Origin: Endothia cerciana | Taxonomy: Eukaryota > Ascomycota > Sordariomycetes > Diaporthales > Cryphonectriaceae | Length of the DNA stretch: 64,000 bases | Direction of reading: 5' to 3' | Assembly: GCA_026119935.1 (NCBI GenBank) | Contig: JALRMH010000031.1 | Location: 310,001-374,000 of the forward strand | Part shown: positions 46,894 to 57,974 of the stretch, piece after piece | Numbering within the stretch: position 1 is the first letter of the stretch | Layout of the letters: each line of letters starts with the position of its first letter | Notes under the pieces: generated by a model | Database searches by the model: none | Told to the model about the DNA's origin: nothing | The model's input: the letters and a program-made list of their open reading frames with translations, nothing else | Position numbers and translations under genes: made by a program

Positions 46894-47571
46894 CAGAGCA
46901 GGCAGGATGCGCTTGCGCATTATCGAATTCAAAACAACCAAAAGGCCGTATCTATTGACCTTGGACTGATGGTGGACGAGGGCATGGTCGCCGAGAACGA
47001 GAAAATCCTTGCAGGCATGCGCCGAACCGGCCATCTCATCGACATCCGCATGGCCGAGCTCCTGGCCCTCATGGAGTATTACTGTGACCCCAGCCTGCCA
47101 CTGCTATCACACGACCAGGCCCAGATTCTTGTGGGGATCGAGACGCCAGCTGCCGTCCTGGCGAAAGGCATAGATCTCCACCATTCGATCCACCGTCCTA
47201 TCTTCAGCCATCTCTTTGCTATCGGACGAGCCTCGAATAAGGAGGACTCAAACTCCACGTCCAACGGTATCGAGTTAAACCGCTCAGTTGCTCTTCGACA
47301 TGCGGAATCAGACGACGAAGCGGCCGGACTGGTGACAGACTGGCTGAGGTCCAAGATCAGCCAGGTGCTTGGCTTGGGGGTGGAAGACATCGACTTGTCG
47401 CGGCCAGCCCACAGTTATGGAATCTACTCGCTGGTCTCCATTGATTTGAAGAACTGGTTCGAAAGGGAGATTGGTGCTGAAGTTCAGGTGTTCATGCTCC
47501 TTGGAAATATGTCGCTGGAGGATCTTGGTCGGGAGGCAGCGCCGAGGAGCAGTTTTCGGAAGTCGGCCTAA
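46894..47571 (+). pseudogene. C-terminal relic of a highly reducing polyketide synthase (KR end + ACP)
   Basis: Only the last part of a type I PKS remains. The frame opens at QDALAHYRIQNNQKAVSIDL, which is the end of a ketoreductase domain, and continues VDEGMVAENEKILAGMRRTG and MAELLALMEYYCDP. The acyl-carrier domain follows after a linker: WLRSKISQVLGLGVEDIDLS, then SYGIYSLVSIDLKNWF. The Ser that carries phosphopantetheine is present, although the usual Asp before it is Tyr. The protein ends at 47571. Upstream of 46894 there is a stop codon and no PKS sequence. The RIP-degraded Fot1/pogo element ends 78 bp away, so insertion or recombination there probably removed the rest. No ATG belongs to this fragment as a real start. 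Confidence 0.85.
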
Positions 47572-48639
47572 GAGAAGTGATCAGAAGACAGGGATGGTAC
47601 AAATCAGGCGTTCACCTTAGAATCTTGTTATGGGCGAGATGGTACCTTTTCTCCTTTACACTATTCTCCACAGGTCTACTTCCCGTTCACCTTTACTTGT
47701 CTTCATTTCTTACCAGGTACTCAGTGGCTCCCCTATAATTACAACGTGTTTAACTTGGGGTTAAATGGGAGAATGATATGATGTATCCAACATGGATTCA
47801 GATATCAAAGTCCTCAATCCACCCAAAATGGGCCATTTAGAAGAGCCCTCACCTCGATCCCCCCAGTACCTAGGTAACGACCGACCGCATGGACTGTCTT
47901 CCGGGAGACGAAGACATATGACCGCGTAGAGTACCACGACGATTCTCTGGAGAGGTTATACAGACCGGAAGGAAGAGAATACAGGCTTTTTGTCAACGTT
48001 CCCTTTCGGGGCTTTCGCCTTTGCGCGTCTCGATGAAAGATTGGCTTATATCATTGGTCAGAAGGTTACTCTTCTTACCCAAGAAGCATGGGCTCTCGGC
48101 TTGGATTGTATTCTGCCCTATCTAAGCAATTCTACATCCCGGACTTCAGTTCATGATTACCTAGGTACGTAGCAACGTAGATAGATGAAGTGGTTGGTTT
48201 CTCGACCCCCTCTGCCCCTCTCTACTTGAGAGCCATCGGATTGGCCCCCGCTCATTTGCCAGTAACCCGAGTTGACGCGTTCTCCCTACCCTGGCAACTG
48301 TGCGCCTAGCTCTTTTATTGTGCGAATATCTCCGTGTTAGCTATGCTCGTCAAGCCCAGCCTCCTTCTCACATGCTGCCTCCTCACCCGCCCCGCTGGCA
48401 ATACTGCCCGCGCAGCGAATCTCGACGCCACAGCTACCGCGGCCGTGAATGGCTCCTCGGTCTTCTGGTGCTGGGCAATGAACACGCCCCCAAAGCCTCG
48501 CCAGCAGTCTCACTGTACAGCCTGGGCGGTTTTACCAGCGCATCGTGAGCCATAAGAGAGCCACAGGGCGCCGTTGCTGCGCACAACGCGCCCTACCCAC
48601 AGTGAGTTCAAGGCTCAAATTACAGCGGCTCAGCAGAGA
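47572..48639. other. Intergenic
   Basis: No confident gene. A 70-codon frame starting near 48343 begins with a signal-peptide-like MLVKPSLLLTCCLL but shows no family features, so I leave it unassigned. Confidence 0.4.
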
Positions 48640-48775
48640 CTTCCGCCAGAGCTGGTGCGTTTTGAGAACCATAGCAATAGCAACGTAGGCGATCAGGAGA
48701 CAGCACTAAAGGAGTCTGGATACTATGCTGAGGCGTTTGATATTAGAAAAGCAACGGCGGATAGATTAGACGTTA
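48640..48775 (+). pseudogene. Decayed partial copy of the CaaX ankyrin-like protein
   Basis: The plus strand reads ELVRFENHSNSN ... ETALKESGYYAEAFDIRKAT and then ADRLD. This is plainly related to ELARFESEDNSN ... ETELKGCGFYAEAFKVMKAA and ADRLD near 41.3-41.44 kb. Similarity ends at the same point where the intact gene has its intron, and here a run of 14 C and T-rich sequence follow in place of a good donor. No ankyrin portion and no CaaX exon were found. It is a duplicated fragment, not a working gene. Confidence 0.72.
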
Positions 48776-49607
48776 ATTCCCCCCCCCCCCCCAATTTTAT
48801 TTTTTTTCCTTCCTTTCCTTCAAGCACTAGTTTTAATAATTAAATATTCGGGGAGCCCCTGGGGGAGGGAGCTTGCGCAAAAGCAGCCATGACAAGACGC
48901 AGCCATCCCATCCCAGACCCCGACGTCCTTGTCGACCTCCATCGCATTGCCTGGTTGCTCTGCCTCTGCCTGACTTCGGTGGTGTAGGATCTCCCAGGAA
49001 CCGCTCGTTGTGGTGCCCCATCGCGACGTCAGAAGGCAGCCAGCCTTCGCTTGTCTTGGTGGTAAGTAATTAGGTCTTGCCGCAGCGACGGAGTGGCTTC
49101 TACCTGATCTACGATCCAGTGCAGCGCATTCCAATTGTCGTTGTCCTCCTCCAAAAGCACTCTTAGGGCTGACTTGAGGAGAATGTAGTCCCATGGCACG
49201 GAGAGATGAGATATCGTTTGCAGTAGGACAATGCAAGTAGTGTGGACATGGTCCGCAAAAATAAGACAGGCGAGCCCAAGGACCTTGTCCGAATCCCGAC
49301 ACGCATCGAACTGCTCCACCGAACGCGAAGCTCCAAGACCGTGAGGAAGAAATGGCTAGGGAGTATGTAATGCCCGTGTCAACAGACTACCGAGATGGAC
49401 CAAGCTTTGCTTGGACATTAAAAATCATCAGCCCTATATAATTTTTGTAACCTCGCAGGCAGCCTCAGCCTGAATTGACGCTATTCTATGTATCATGTTG
49501 TCGTGTTCCGTTACTCGTGGCCTGACCGCTGAATATATACATATACAATGGCACGGGTTGAAATATGTGCAGGTCCCCGCTCAGGCAGCTAATCCCCTCC
49601 TTGCCTC
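48776..49607. other. Intergenic with an unassigned minus-strand ORF
   Basis: A run of 14 C lies at 48779-48792. The minus strand from 49319 to 49029 has an open frame of 96 codons (MEQFDACRDSDKVLGLACLI ...) with protein-like composition, ending after RRLAAF. It may be the tail of a lost gene; I recognise no family. Confidence 0.35.
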
Positions 49608-52600
49608 CTACCACAATCCACCTGGGGCCTTGCAAGTATTATTCTCGTCGCCGCCCCCTATCTGATCATCGCCAGGCTGCTCCTTGGGCGCTTCGGAGTC
49701 TGCTTCGGATTCTAGCCGCTGGCCCCCTTCGGAGAGAGCCTCCGTGGCTGTCTCGGTCTCGCTGGCCGTCTGTGCCTCGGCGGTCAGACTCGCCTCGGCT
49801 GTTGTAAACGATGGAATGGAGACATGCGACTGTGGTGCGGTAGCGATACCCGCATGCACGTCGCGATCTCCGCCAAGCGACGCTGAGTGGGTGCTCAGGC
49901 TATGCTGGTCATCTGCCGAAATCTCCGTCGGCATCATTGCACCAAGATCCTGGATGTCCACTTCGAGTTCAACCCCATCAGAGGCGCCGGCCTTAAGGTT
50001 CAGGTCGTCAGAGTCAAGTTCCGGTTCAGGGGCCAGCAGGGGGCAGGTAAAGGGATCAAGTCCAAAGGGGGTAAAAGGTGGGGGCGAAGCAACAACGACA
50101 CCGTCTCCGCCGTCCAGAGAATCAAAGCTCGGAAGGTTCAAATCAACGCAGGGGTCCACGTCGGTGGATGGTAACTCACCCGCATCATTGGATGGCTCGA
50201 CCGCTGCCTGTGCAGGTGGGGGCTGGACCAGGGACTCTGTGACTGTGCTGTAGATGGTCTCCACGACACGGACGGGTGTCTCCTGAGGGGCGTGCCTTGT
50301 CACGGTATGATATACGACCTCGACGTCTCGGGATACCGAGGGTTTCTGGGGAGGTTCCGCCGTGACGGTCTTGTAGACGGTCTCGACTGATTGAGAAGGC
50401 GCAGACCACGCGGACTGGGCCTGCTGGACGGCAGGAGGCGTGTTCATGATGACCTGCCCGACGGGCTCACGAGCATCCAGCTGGTGAGACTGGTAGCGCT
50501 GCTGCGGCGTGTACATATCGACACCGCGCTCCTGTCCTTTCCCATACTGCCCGGCCAGCATTGCAAGGGCCACCACCAGGACAGCGATAGCCACGTTCTT
50601 GGGGTCTTGGAGGAGCACCCTGATCGTCTCGCCGACGAGCTCGGGCAGTGACGCGGCGTCCAGCGACCTACGCCGCGTGTCCCGCCGCTGGAATGTATGT
50701 TCGGTGGGCGGTGGGGGGGAGGGTGGAGGGATGTATGAGTCCGGGTGGCGAACCTCGTGTATGGGGCCGGTGTGCACACCGCTGTCACGGTGCGCGGGGA
50801 TGGTGGCGAGCTGACGTGAGTTCTGGTCCTCGTCACGTTGGCGGTTCGAGTTGACATGGACGTGGACCGACGGAGACGGGTTGGAGAGCAGAGCTTCGGA
50901 CGGTGTCCGGTCGTGGCCGTAGATCTCACGAAGGCGGTCTGACTCCCGTCGTCGGGCGCCTAGCTCTGTTGATGTAGCCCCATCCCGCGACTGTGAGGCC
51001 AACTCATCTTCGACATACGAAGTGCGCGATGTCGAGCGCGGCGCAGCGAACTGCCCCTGCTCTTCCTCAAACTGCTGCCGGGCCTCTTCAAGCTCTTGCC
51101 GCTGCTCATCAAGTATCTTGTGCTCTACCTCGAGCTCCTGGCGCCTAGACTCCTCGAGGTGCTGCCGCTGCTCCTCTTCGATGAGCTTCCGCTGCTCCTC
51201 GAGCTCCACACGCTGCTCTTCGAACTGCTGGCGCTGAGCTTCCAGGAGCTGACGGTCCTCCTCGAACTTCTGGCGCCGCTCTTCCTCGAGGCGTTGACGC
51301 TGCTCTCCCTCGACCCTGCGCCGCTCTTCCTCAAGCTTCCGTTGGGACTCTTCCAGTGCCTGACGTCGCTCTTCTTCAAACTTCTGGCGTTGCGACTCCA
51401 GTTCTTGTCGCTCTTGCTCCAGCGAGAGGCGCTGTTGGGCTTCGAGATGGAGTCTCTGTTCCTCCTCTATCTGCTGGCTCTGGTCCTCCTCCAGCCGCTG
51501 CTGGTGCTCTTGGTCCATAGCAGCGGCCAGGTTCGCCAGGTCGCTCTGGATGCCCGCGTCGACGATGGGCTCGACCTCGATGTCAACACGCTCCATCTCC
51601 TTCCAGCAGGCCTCCCACGCACCGGCGCTCATAAGGCCGTTGCTGGCGTAGACCTTGATGCGGAAGACCCTCTCGGACCCGAGCTCCTCGTACCTGATAT
51701 CGCCCCTGCACGTCTTGCACCAGTGCCTCTTCTCCTGCTTGGTGCCGGACTCGGACCCCTCAGCATCACTCATGTATTCGGATTCGGACTCGATGTCGTC
51801 AGTCACGGACGTGTCGTTCGAAGGGCCCAGGTAGTGGCCGCACTCTAGTATCCTTGCCCGGCGGCGGAGGGGCAGCTCGAGGGCCTCCAACAGGCGCTCT
51901 TCCAGGACCTCATAGTCACCCTGTGGGTGCGGCAGGAGGATGCCCCGCTCAAGGACGGTGTCGCCCAGGCGGTCCTGCACCTGTCTCCAGGCACCGCGGA
52001 GGTTCTTCATCCCCTCGCCGGAGAAGGACACAGGGGCGGATTTCTTCCCTTCGAAGTGGTCCAGCACGTCACCGTAGGCCCAGCGTAACGGCAACAGGGT
52101 GACGTGGAGCAGGACCAGCGGCGCCTCCTGCCGCTTGAAGCGAGATGGTGTCGAGCGCCCTTTAGGCGGGTATTGTCCCGAGGCGGTCGGGCTTCCAAGC
52201 CGCGAGATTGTGGGGAAGCCGCTCGGGACCTTGGGCGACCGGGTGCGGGCGGAGTAGACAGATGGCGTGGGCGAGGACATCTGTATGGCGCGGACAGAGG
52301 ATGGGCTCCGGAAGGCAGGCCGGCTGCTGCGAGACGCGGGGACGAAATCCTCCTTCTCGTAGCGGGACAGGCGGGACAGGTCGGAGAGCTCCGACGCGCC
52401 GGACATGGACAGCCCAGAGGCGACGCGCGACCGTACGTGTGGGGAGTCGCCGCCCTTCTCGGTCATCTGCTCGAGGGCATCATCACCGCAGTGGTCGTCC
52501 GCCGAATGGCGGGAGCTGAGGGGGCTATGGTCGCTGAACACGTCGTCCTCGGTGCCGTGGTGCGAGCTGCTGTACGCACCGCCGCCGACCGAGGATTCCT

Positions 52601-53324
52601 CCGTCGGAGATCGCAGCGAGTTGGAAGCGGAAGAGTCAGGTCGGCTGGACGTGGCGTCGTCATCGTGGTCAAGCTGGAGGGTGTCGTCCGTGTCCTCGTT
52701 CTCGTCTGCCGTGGAGCTGATTATGGACTCGTCCGCGCTATCGCGATGCTGCTGTCCGCCGCCGCTTCCATTCTGTCTCATCGATACCACCGCCCGAGCA
52801 GCTGCCTGGATCAGCGCTTCCGTCCGGAGGGAGTGCCGCCGCTCCAGGTTGACCGGGCCCGTGACGGAGGAGGCATCGTCATCCTGGGCTCCGGTGTCGG
52901 TCGTTGTATAGCCAGGCTCCGAGGGCTCGAGCGCGGCCTCGTGCTCGGGGCCAGGTGTCGGGTCGTCCTCTGTGTCTTCACAGCCCTCAAGCTCCTCTGC
53001 GCTGGACTCATGCTCCCCCACGTGGCCGTCACGTACCAGCTCGTCGAGGAGCGAGTCTACAGTGGGATCTGATCCTTCCGCCTCGGGCTTGTCCGTGGCT
53101 TCGGTCTCTGTTGCGAGGCCGGCACCGTCTGTGGCCGGCCGGTCGATCACGGCATTGTTCTCCGCCTCCTCGGCAGGGAGATTAGGCTGTTCGAGGTGGG
53201 TGGGTTCCTCCATTGCTGGGGCCAGACAGTCTCGATCGACATGTATCTCGAAGTCGTGATCAGGACGGGTGCGAGACATCGAGAGGGACGAGGAAGGAGG
53301 AGAAGGGGAGAGGAAGGAGGGCAA
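49608..53324 (-). CDS. Large coiled-coil protein with one membrane segment
   Basis: A single open frame of 1,238 residues on the minus strand, with no intron needed. A later ATG at 53279 (MSRTRPDHDFEIHVD) is an alternative start. The first 390 residues are acidic and Ser-rich, with likely disorder. A conserved globular part at about 395-500 (EAPLVLLHVTLLPLRWAYGD, TVLERGILLPHPQGDYEVLE, RARILECGHYLG) is typical of a fungal family often labelled 'pathway-specific nitrogen regulator', a name I would not trust functionally. A CKTCRGDIRYEELGSERVFR segment lies near 536. Residues about 600-760 are a long Gln/Glu/Arg-rich coiled coil. One hydrophobic helix (VAIAVLVVALAMLAG, about 908-923) may be a membrane anchor. 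The C-terminal 310 residues carry repeated VVYHTVT / VETIYSTVT / VYKTVTA units. There is no zinc cluster and no signal peptide. Confidence 0.82.
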   Translation of the reverse strand: MPSFLSPSPPSSSLSMSRTRPDHDFEIHVDRDCLAPAMEEPTHLEQPNLPAEEAENNAVIDRPATDGAGLATETEATDKPEAEGSDPTVDSLLDELVRDGHVGEHESSAEELEGCEDTEDDPTPGPEHEAALEPSEPGYTTTDTGAQDDDASSVTGPVNLERRHSLRTEALIQAAARAVVSMRQNGSGGGQQHRDSADESIISSTADENEDTDDTLQLDHDDDATSSRPDSSASNSLRSPTEESSVGGGAYSSSHHGTEDDVFSDHSPLSSRHSADDHCGDDALEQMTEKGGDSPHVRSRVASGLSMSGASELSDLSRLSRYEKEDFVPASRSSRPAFRSPSSVRAIQMSSPTPSVYSARTRSPKVPSGFPTISRLGSPTASGQYPPKGRSTPSRFKRQEAPLVLLHVTLLPLRWAYGDVLDHFEGKKSAPVSFSGEGMKNLRGAWRQVQDRLGDTVLERGILLPHPQGDYEVLEERLLEALELPLRRRARILECGHYLGPSNDTSVTDDIESESEYMSDAEGSESGTKQEKRHWCKTCRGDIRYEELGSERVFRIKVYASNGLMSAGAWEACWKEMERVDIEVEPIVDAGIQSDLANLAAAMDQEHQQRLEEDQSQQIEEEQRLHLEAQQRLSLEQERQELESQRQKFEEERRQALEESQRKLEEERRRVEGEQRQRLEEERRQKFEEDRQLLEAQRQQFEEQRVELEEQRKLIEEEQRQHLEESRRQELEVEHKILDEQRQELEEARQQFEEEQGQFAAPRSTSRTSYVEDELASQSRDGATSTELGARRRESDRLREIYGHDRTPSEALLSNPSPSVHVHVNSNRQRDEDQNSRQLATIPAHRDSGVHTGPIHEVRHPDSYIPPPSPPPPTEHTFQRRDTRRRSLDAASLPELVGETIRVLLQDPKNVAIAVLVVALAMLAGQYGKGQERGVDMYTPQQRYQSHQLDAREPVGQVIMNTPPAVQQAQSAWSAPSQSVETVYKTVTAEPPQKPSVSRDVEVVYHTVTRHAPQETPVRVVETIYSTVTESLVQPPPAQAAVEPSNDAGELPSTDVDPCVDLNLPSFDSLDGGDGVVVASPPPFTPFGLDPFTCPLLAPEPELDSDDLNLKAGASDGVELEVDIQDLGAMMPTEISADDQHSLSTHSASLGGDRDVHAGIATAPQSHVSIPSFTTAEASLTAEAQTASETETATEALSEGGQRLESEADSEAPKEQPGDDQIGGGDENNTCKAPGGLW

Positions 53325-54505
53325 GTATTCCAGTGGTGAGGCCCTACCAGTAGCGAGTGGATATGCCTAGGCGCCCTTGCTCACACGTCAACAGGGGTCT
53401 GGCAGGGCCGTTGAAGATGAAGAAGCAACGCTGCATGCATGAGCCGAAAGGCTGGGACGGCGCATGCGTGGCTGGCCTCGAGTGGTCTCTGGGCCGTCAG
53501 GCGCCAAGGAGATGGCCGCGCTGGTCCGCGTGGGGGCAGGGACTGGCACACTTCACTGTATTTACCCAGCTCGTTGCTATGGGGAGCCGGTGGCTGGGGT
53601 TTGCCCTTTTGGGGGTGGCGTCGACAGGGGTTGAGGCCCACCCCAGCCCCAGAACATAGTAGTAGTACAGCGTGCATCACCACTACAGCTGCAGGCCTGC
53701 GCACACCCCCAACCCACCTATTTCCCCCATCGTGCTGTCTGTCAGGTTTGTTTACCATATGAGATACCAAGCACTCCGTACTGCACCCCAGATGCCACAG
53801 GAGTCATTGATCACTCCTCCGTGGTCTTTCCACGCACACTCTCCGCCACAGTCTCCTGGTCGGTTGTGGGGCAGGATGCTGTCGACTGGGGAGCTTCGCT
53901 GTTGTTGGTGGAGATCATCTGCAGGTCTCACCTTTATTTCGACGTCGGATGTCTGACTGGCACGGCAGAGGGTATTTGTGACAAGGATCACGTAGAAGGG
54001 AGGGACAAGCTTTTTCGAGGCTGAACCCTTAGCACGTGGCCTTTACACTGATTCTGATCAAGACTGCAGAAGAAACAAAAGAGAGTTTGGTTGTCGTGTT
54101 GAACCGCGTCTTGCACCCTGTAGCCCTGACCCTGAGGGGCCAGCCATTGCTGCATTCCCTTGCTCATTGCTTCCCCCTCGGGCCTCGGTGACATTGATCT
54201 TCATGTAGCAGGCCGGGGCAGGGAAAGCTGTCAAAGGGCCTAGGCAGTATGATGCCGGGAATGGTCGGGGTCTTCAACGGGGTGTCATTGCTTGGGAGCA
54301 CCACTTGAGCAAGTGGATGTGGACGGGTGGTCTCCGTCACCACCGACACACTGGCTGCAAAAGTGTGAGTTTATATTGCTACTTTCAGGTCTATGTTCAC
54401 CGCGGTCTCAGGTTCGTAGGTGCCAAAGAGAGGACGTCTCTCAGGTGCACAGGGTCCACACCGCCCTCCCCCTTTCCGCCGATGAAAAATATCAATTCTG
54501 CTAAT
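53325..54505. other. Intergenic
   Basis: About 1.2 kb, upstream of the coiled-coil gene and left of the hAT element. No gene or repeat that I can support. Confidence 0.5.
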
Positions 54506-54513
54506 GTTGACAC
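54506..54513. repeat. hAT target-site duplication, left copy
   Basis: GTTGACAC directly before the element end CAGCGTTCC. The right copy at 59042-59049 is GTTGACAT, matching at seven of eight positions. Eight base pairs is the duplication length typical of hAT transposons. Confidence 0.8.
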
Positions 54514-54639
54514 CAGCGTTCCGCACAAGTCAAGCGGATTCAAGTCACTTGGCAGGTGAAGTTGACGGTATTGAGGTACCCTTTCAAGCAAGCAGGTGGT
54601 AAATATAAGCAAGTGACTTGCAAGTGAACAAGCAAGTCG

Positions 54640-54800
54640 TCCACCTTCCCTTATAGGCCCTTATAGGCCCAGTTTGACCAATCATCATGAAGCCATCGTA
54701 GCCCACTATAGATGCAACCTCGCCGGGATTCTTGGTGTTTTGGCCCAGGCCCTCAGGCCCTCGCCCAAGCCCTTAGGCCCTCGCTCAAGCCCTTGTATAC
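54640..54800. repeat. Subterminal repeats of the hAT element
   Basis: Short direct repeats inside the left end: two tandem copies of CCCTTATAGG and several GGCCCTCGCCCAAGCCCTTA-like units. Subterminal repeats are common transposase-binding sites in hAT elements; that role is inferred. Confidence 0.6.
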
Positions 54801-56291
54801 ACCCTTGAACGATCGGCTAGGCTATCTATTTCTGGCTGTTTCTCTGCCTGGCAGGCAAGGTCTTTCTGTTATAGCTATACCCTCTTCTAACCTCGTGTCT
54901 AGCGCGTTTCCTCGTCCCCTCGCTTCATCCCTCCTCTCTATACCATGGCTGACAGCAATGCCTTGAAGCAGCTTGGCCGGCGCGCCAGATATAACTCTAT
55001 CCAGAAGCAGATCGAGGCTCACGATGCCACGGCCCAGTTCTCTCTTGGCACCCTCAAAGATCTTCTACACATCCATCTTCCTGATCGGTCACGAGCTTTC
55101 GTTCCAGCTCGCTGGATGCTAGAGTCAGCAGCTAAGAGAAAGCGCTAGAGCTCAGATATCTGGCATTTCGGCAAGAAACTCCTCGAGGTTGTTGTCAAGG
55201 CTAATAGCATGTGTACAGTTAAGGCCGACTAGTGGTTCTGCCGCCTCTATGACCAGAATAACCGAGCTACCTTGTATACGACGCGCAGCACTACCTTGAT
55301 AAGCATATTAAGCGCTCTGAAGCATCTTGAAGGTTGTGATAATAAGGGGCATAGCCTAGGCAGGCTGAAAGATATTATTGCTGAGGTAGAGAAAGAGGAG
55401 GTCAGCCTAGAGGAAATTAGCTGGCGAAAGCGACGAAGATTAAACTATCTTAGCTTCTTCAGCAAGAGCACTCTATATACAACCTCTGATGCCTCGAAAA
55501 GCCCTGCTAACGCACCTATTCGTGCAGCTGTTAAACTCGCGAAGAAGGCTGTTACTAAGCTTGTTGCTTGTTGCGATATATCCCCTTAACCCTCGAATCG
55601 CCTTAGTTTCGCTAGTTATTGATAGTCTAAAATATAACCCTGATAGAGCACTTTTTCCCCTAAAGTAGTAGCATAGTAATAAGGTAGCTAGTTGAGGCTT
55701 TTTGTGATAATCTGGCTGCTCTTTGCCTTCAACTGCAGCGTGAGGCTATCTTGAAGATATATCTCTCTGCTGACCTCTAGACCTTGCCTAACTAGAAAGG
55801 CATACTAGCGGTGGTTGCATATTTCATAGATAGCGAGTTCAAGCTGCGAACTCGCCTTATAGCAGTAAGGGTCATCAACAGCTAGCATACTAGCGAGAAC
55901 CTCTAGTGGCATCTTTACGAGGTTATTATAGCTTTTCAGCTTGAGGAACAGCTAGGTTAGCTTACCTTTGATAATAATAGCACGAATAATAAGGTAATAA
56001 GGCTTCTTTTCTGCAAGATATATAGTTTGAATCATTATAAGGCTAAGGAGCTGCGAATCGAACATCGCTGCTATTGCTAGGAGCATATTATCAACCTCAT
56101 CATCAAGGCCTTTCTATCTAGCAATGCTAAGCAGATACTTAAGGCCATAGATAGTAATGCTGATTATAAAGTAAGTTGAGCTATTTTGAACATTTCTAAT
56201 ATAGTTGCCTAGGCTTATTGCTTATATATTTACTAGGAACTCGAGTAATAGAGAGACTAATAGGACTAGTAGTAATGAGAAGGACCTATAA

Positions 56292-57345
56292 GTCAGACCA
56301 CTCCCTTTTGGCTCACCCCCCCTTTCGGCTCACCCTGGTCAGCCACACTCTATATATATATATATATATATATTGATTTTATCTACTTTTCAGCACTATT
56401 CACCCACCATAATGCAATCCTCCTCATCAGTAAGTAATTCGATATCGCTCTCTTCATCCTGATTATCCTCGTCTTGATTAACTATATTTTGAGCCCTCTG
56501 TATAGCCTTAATACCTACAAACCTCGAATTCGGGCTTATCTTAATCTTTCTTCTTTTTCTCGGCCTTAAGCCCTCAACATATGCTCTCAATACTTTATTT
56601 TCCTCCAGAGCCCTAGCCAGCGTTAGATCCCTCTCATCCCAGGCCTTTTTTATCTTTCTGAAGAGTGAACGTTGTGCTAGCACAGAGGAAGGCTGATGCC
56701 GATTCTGTTGTAGTTGGTGATATAGATCCCTGGCTTTCCTAGGAGTTGAATATATGTCTGGCTGGCTTAAGGAGTCTTTTAGGGTAGATTTGGCATCTGT
56801 TGATAGCTTTGAGCCTGAACTAGGCTTGGTATAAAGGTGTTGTTAACTGTTCTCGAGGAGAAGAGGGCTTAAGAGTGGCTTAGCTAGGCGAACAGGCTAT
56901 AGACTTGTTGCTTTCTATCCAGATCTGATGTTCTGGCTAGAAAGGCCTTCTATCCGAGCTAGACGATAGTTCTCAAGGAATAAATCGCTTGCCCAGGACT
57001 GTTGACTCCCCCTATTAGCTCAGAGCACTGATTTTCCTTTTATAAGCTCTCTTAAGAGACGAGAAGACCCCTAGATCAAGAGGCTGAAGAACATGAGAGG
57101 TATGAAGAGGTAAATAAAGTAATAAGATGTTGTTCTGAAAGCACTCCTATATAAATTCGTCGGTTGTATAGCTGCCGTGGCTATCTAGGATTAATAGTCT
57201 AGTCTCTGAGGGGTCTTCTAGCTGGCTACTAGGTATGAAGATCTTCTTCAGCTATTCGAGTGCTGTTGTATTGTCTGTCTATCTATTTTTTGTAGCAGTG
57301 AATTGCCAGCTTTGAAAAGGGTCTAGGTTAAGGAGCAGATACAGA
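56292..57345 (-). mobile_element. Truncated Fot1/pogo-type element inside the hAT element
   Basis: About 1.05 kb of a pogo-type transposon in opposite orientation to its host. The end at 56292 (TA, then AGTCAGACCACTCCC) has the same architecture as the element at 44958: an AGTCA start, two tandem TTTYGGCTCACCC units where the other has two TTTCCGCC units, then GGTCAGCCACAC and a TA tract. On the minus strand the transposase C-terminus is readable. DDE-domain pieces are LLILDSHGSYTTDEFI and HVLQPLDLGVFSSLKRAYKR, with conserved Asp in both, then 56683-56396 with SPNSRFVGIKAIQRAQ ... EEDCIMVGE. The 5' part, helix-turn-helix and second inverted repeat are missing; hAT sequence resumes near 57350. 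Confidence 0.82.
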
Positions 57346-57699
57346 GCGGCGCTAAGATCGAGCCTTTAAGTGAGGAGGACTAGCAAGTCCTTAAAGCTGT
57401 TCGAGATCTTCTACAGCCGTTCCTCTAGCATACAAAACACCACGAAGGCAATGCTATTGCTGTCCATAATGTCCCTAGTTCTCTTTAAGATCTCGAGAAG
57501 CATCTACGCTCTTTCCAAGAGAGGTTCGGAGGCAGCAAAATATATGCTGAGGAAGAAATCCTTAACGAGATTATTATATCGCCAAGCCCTGAGCAGCCTC
57601 CTCTCCAGCGATCCTCATCGCGATATCAGGCCTCTTCGAAAGCCTCTTGCGCACCTCGATATTTGTCACACGGAAGGCTTCCGAAGGACTAAACGCTGA

Positions 57700-57940
57700 A
57701 TACTGCAGCGACACGTGGCCTGCAGGCCAACAGAGGCTTGACAACCAATACAGACCCGGGTCAACAATGAAGGTACTCCCAACATGCATAATGTGGGGAG
57801 ACCGGTCAAAACGGTGGCTGCCTAAGGCAGCAAGAACTTCGTGTATATAACGAGACCCCTCGGGAGACCAGAGGCTTCAAGAGGAAGGGATCTCATCAAG
57901 CCCTTAGAGTCCCTTAGCAATTATCAGTGAATTCAGACCC
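57700..57940. other. Unexplained segment within the hAT element
   Basis: About 240 bases that fit neither the hAT reading frame nor the pogo copy. They include a TATA-like GTGTATATAACGAG at 57840-57853 and GC-balanced sequence unlike the AT-rich surroundings. It could be a solo LTR or a subterminal or non-coding part of the hAT. No terminal duplication was identified. Confidence 0.3.
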
Positions 57941-57974
57941 CAAGCCCTCTCTAAACGAGCCCTTGTTACAATAT

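Noticed and set aside
48343..48555. Small secreted effector candidate
   Set aside because: The N-terminus resembles a signal peptide, but the rest has no cysteine pattern or homology I can defend and it sits in decayed sequence.
51096..51848. Leu-rich plus-strand ORF opposite the coiled coil
   Set aside because: It is the antisense of Gln/Glu codons (CTC, CTG, CTT) and has no independent support.
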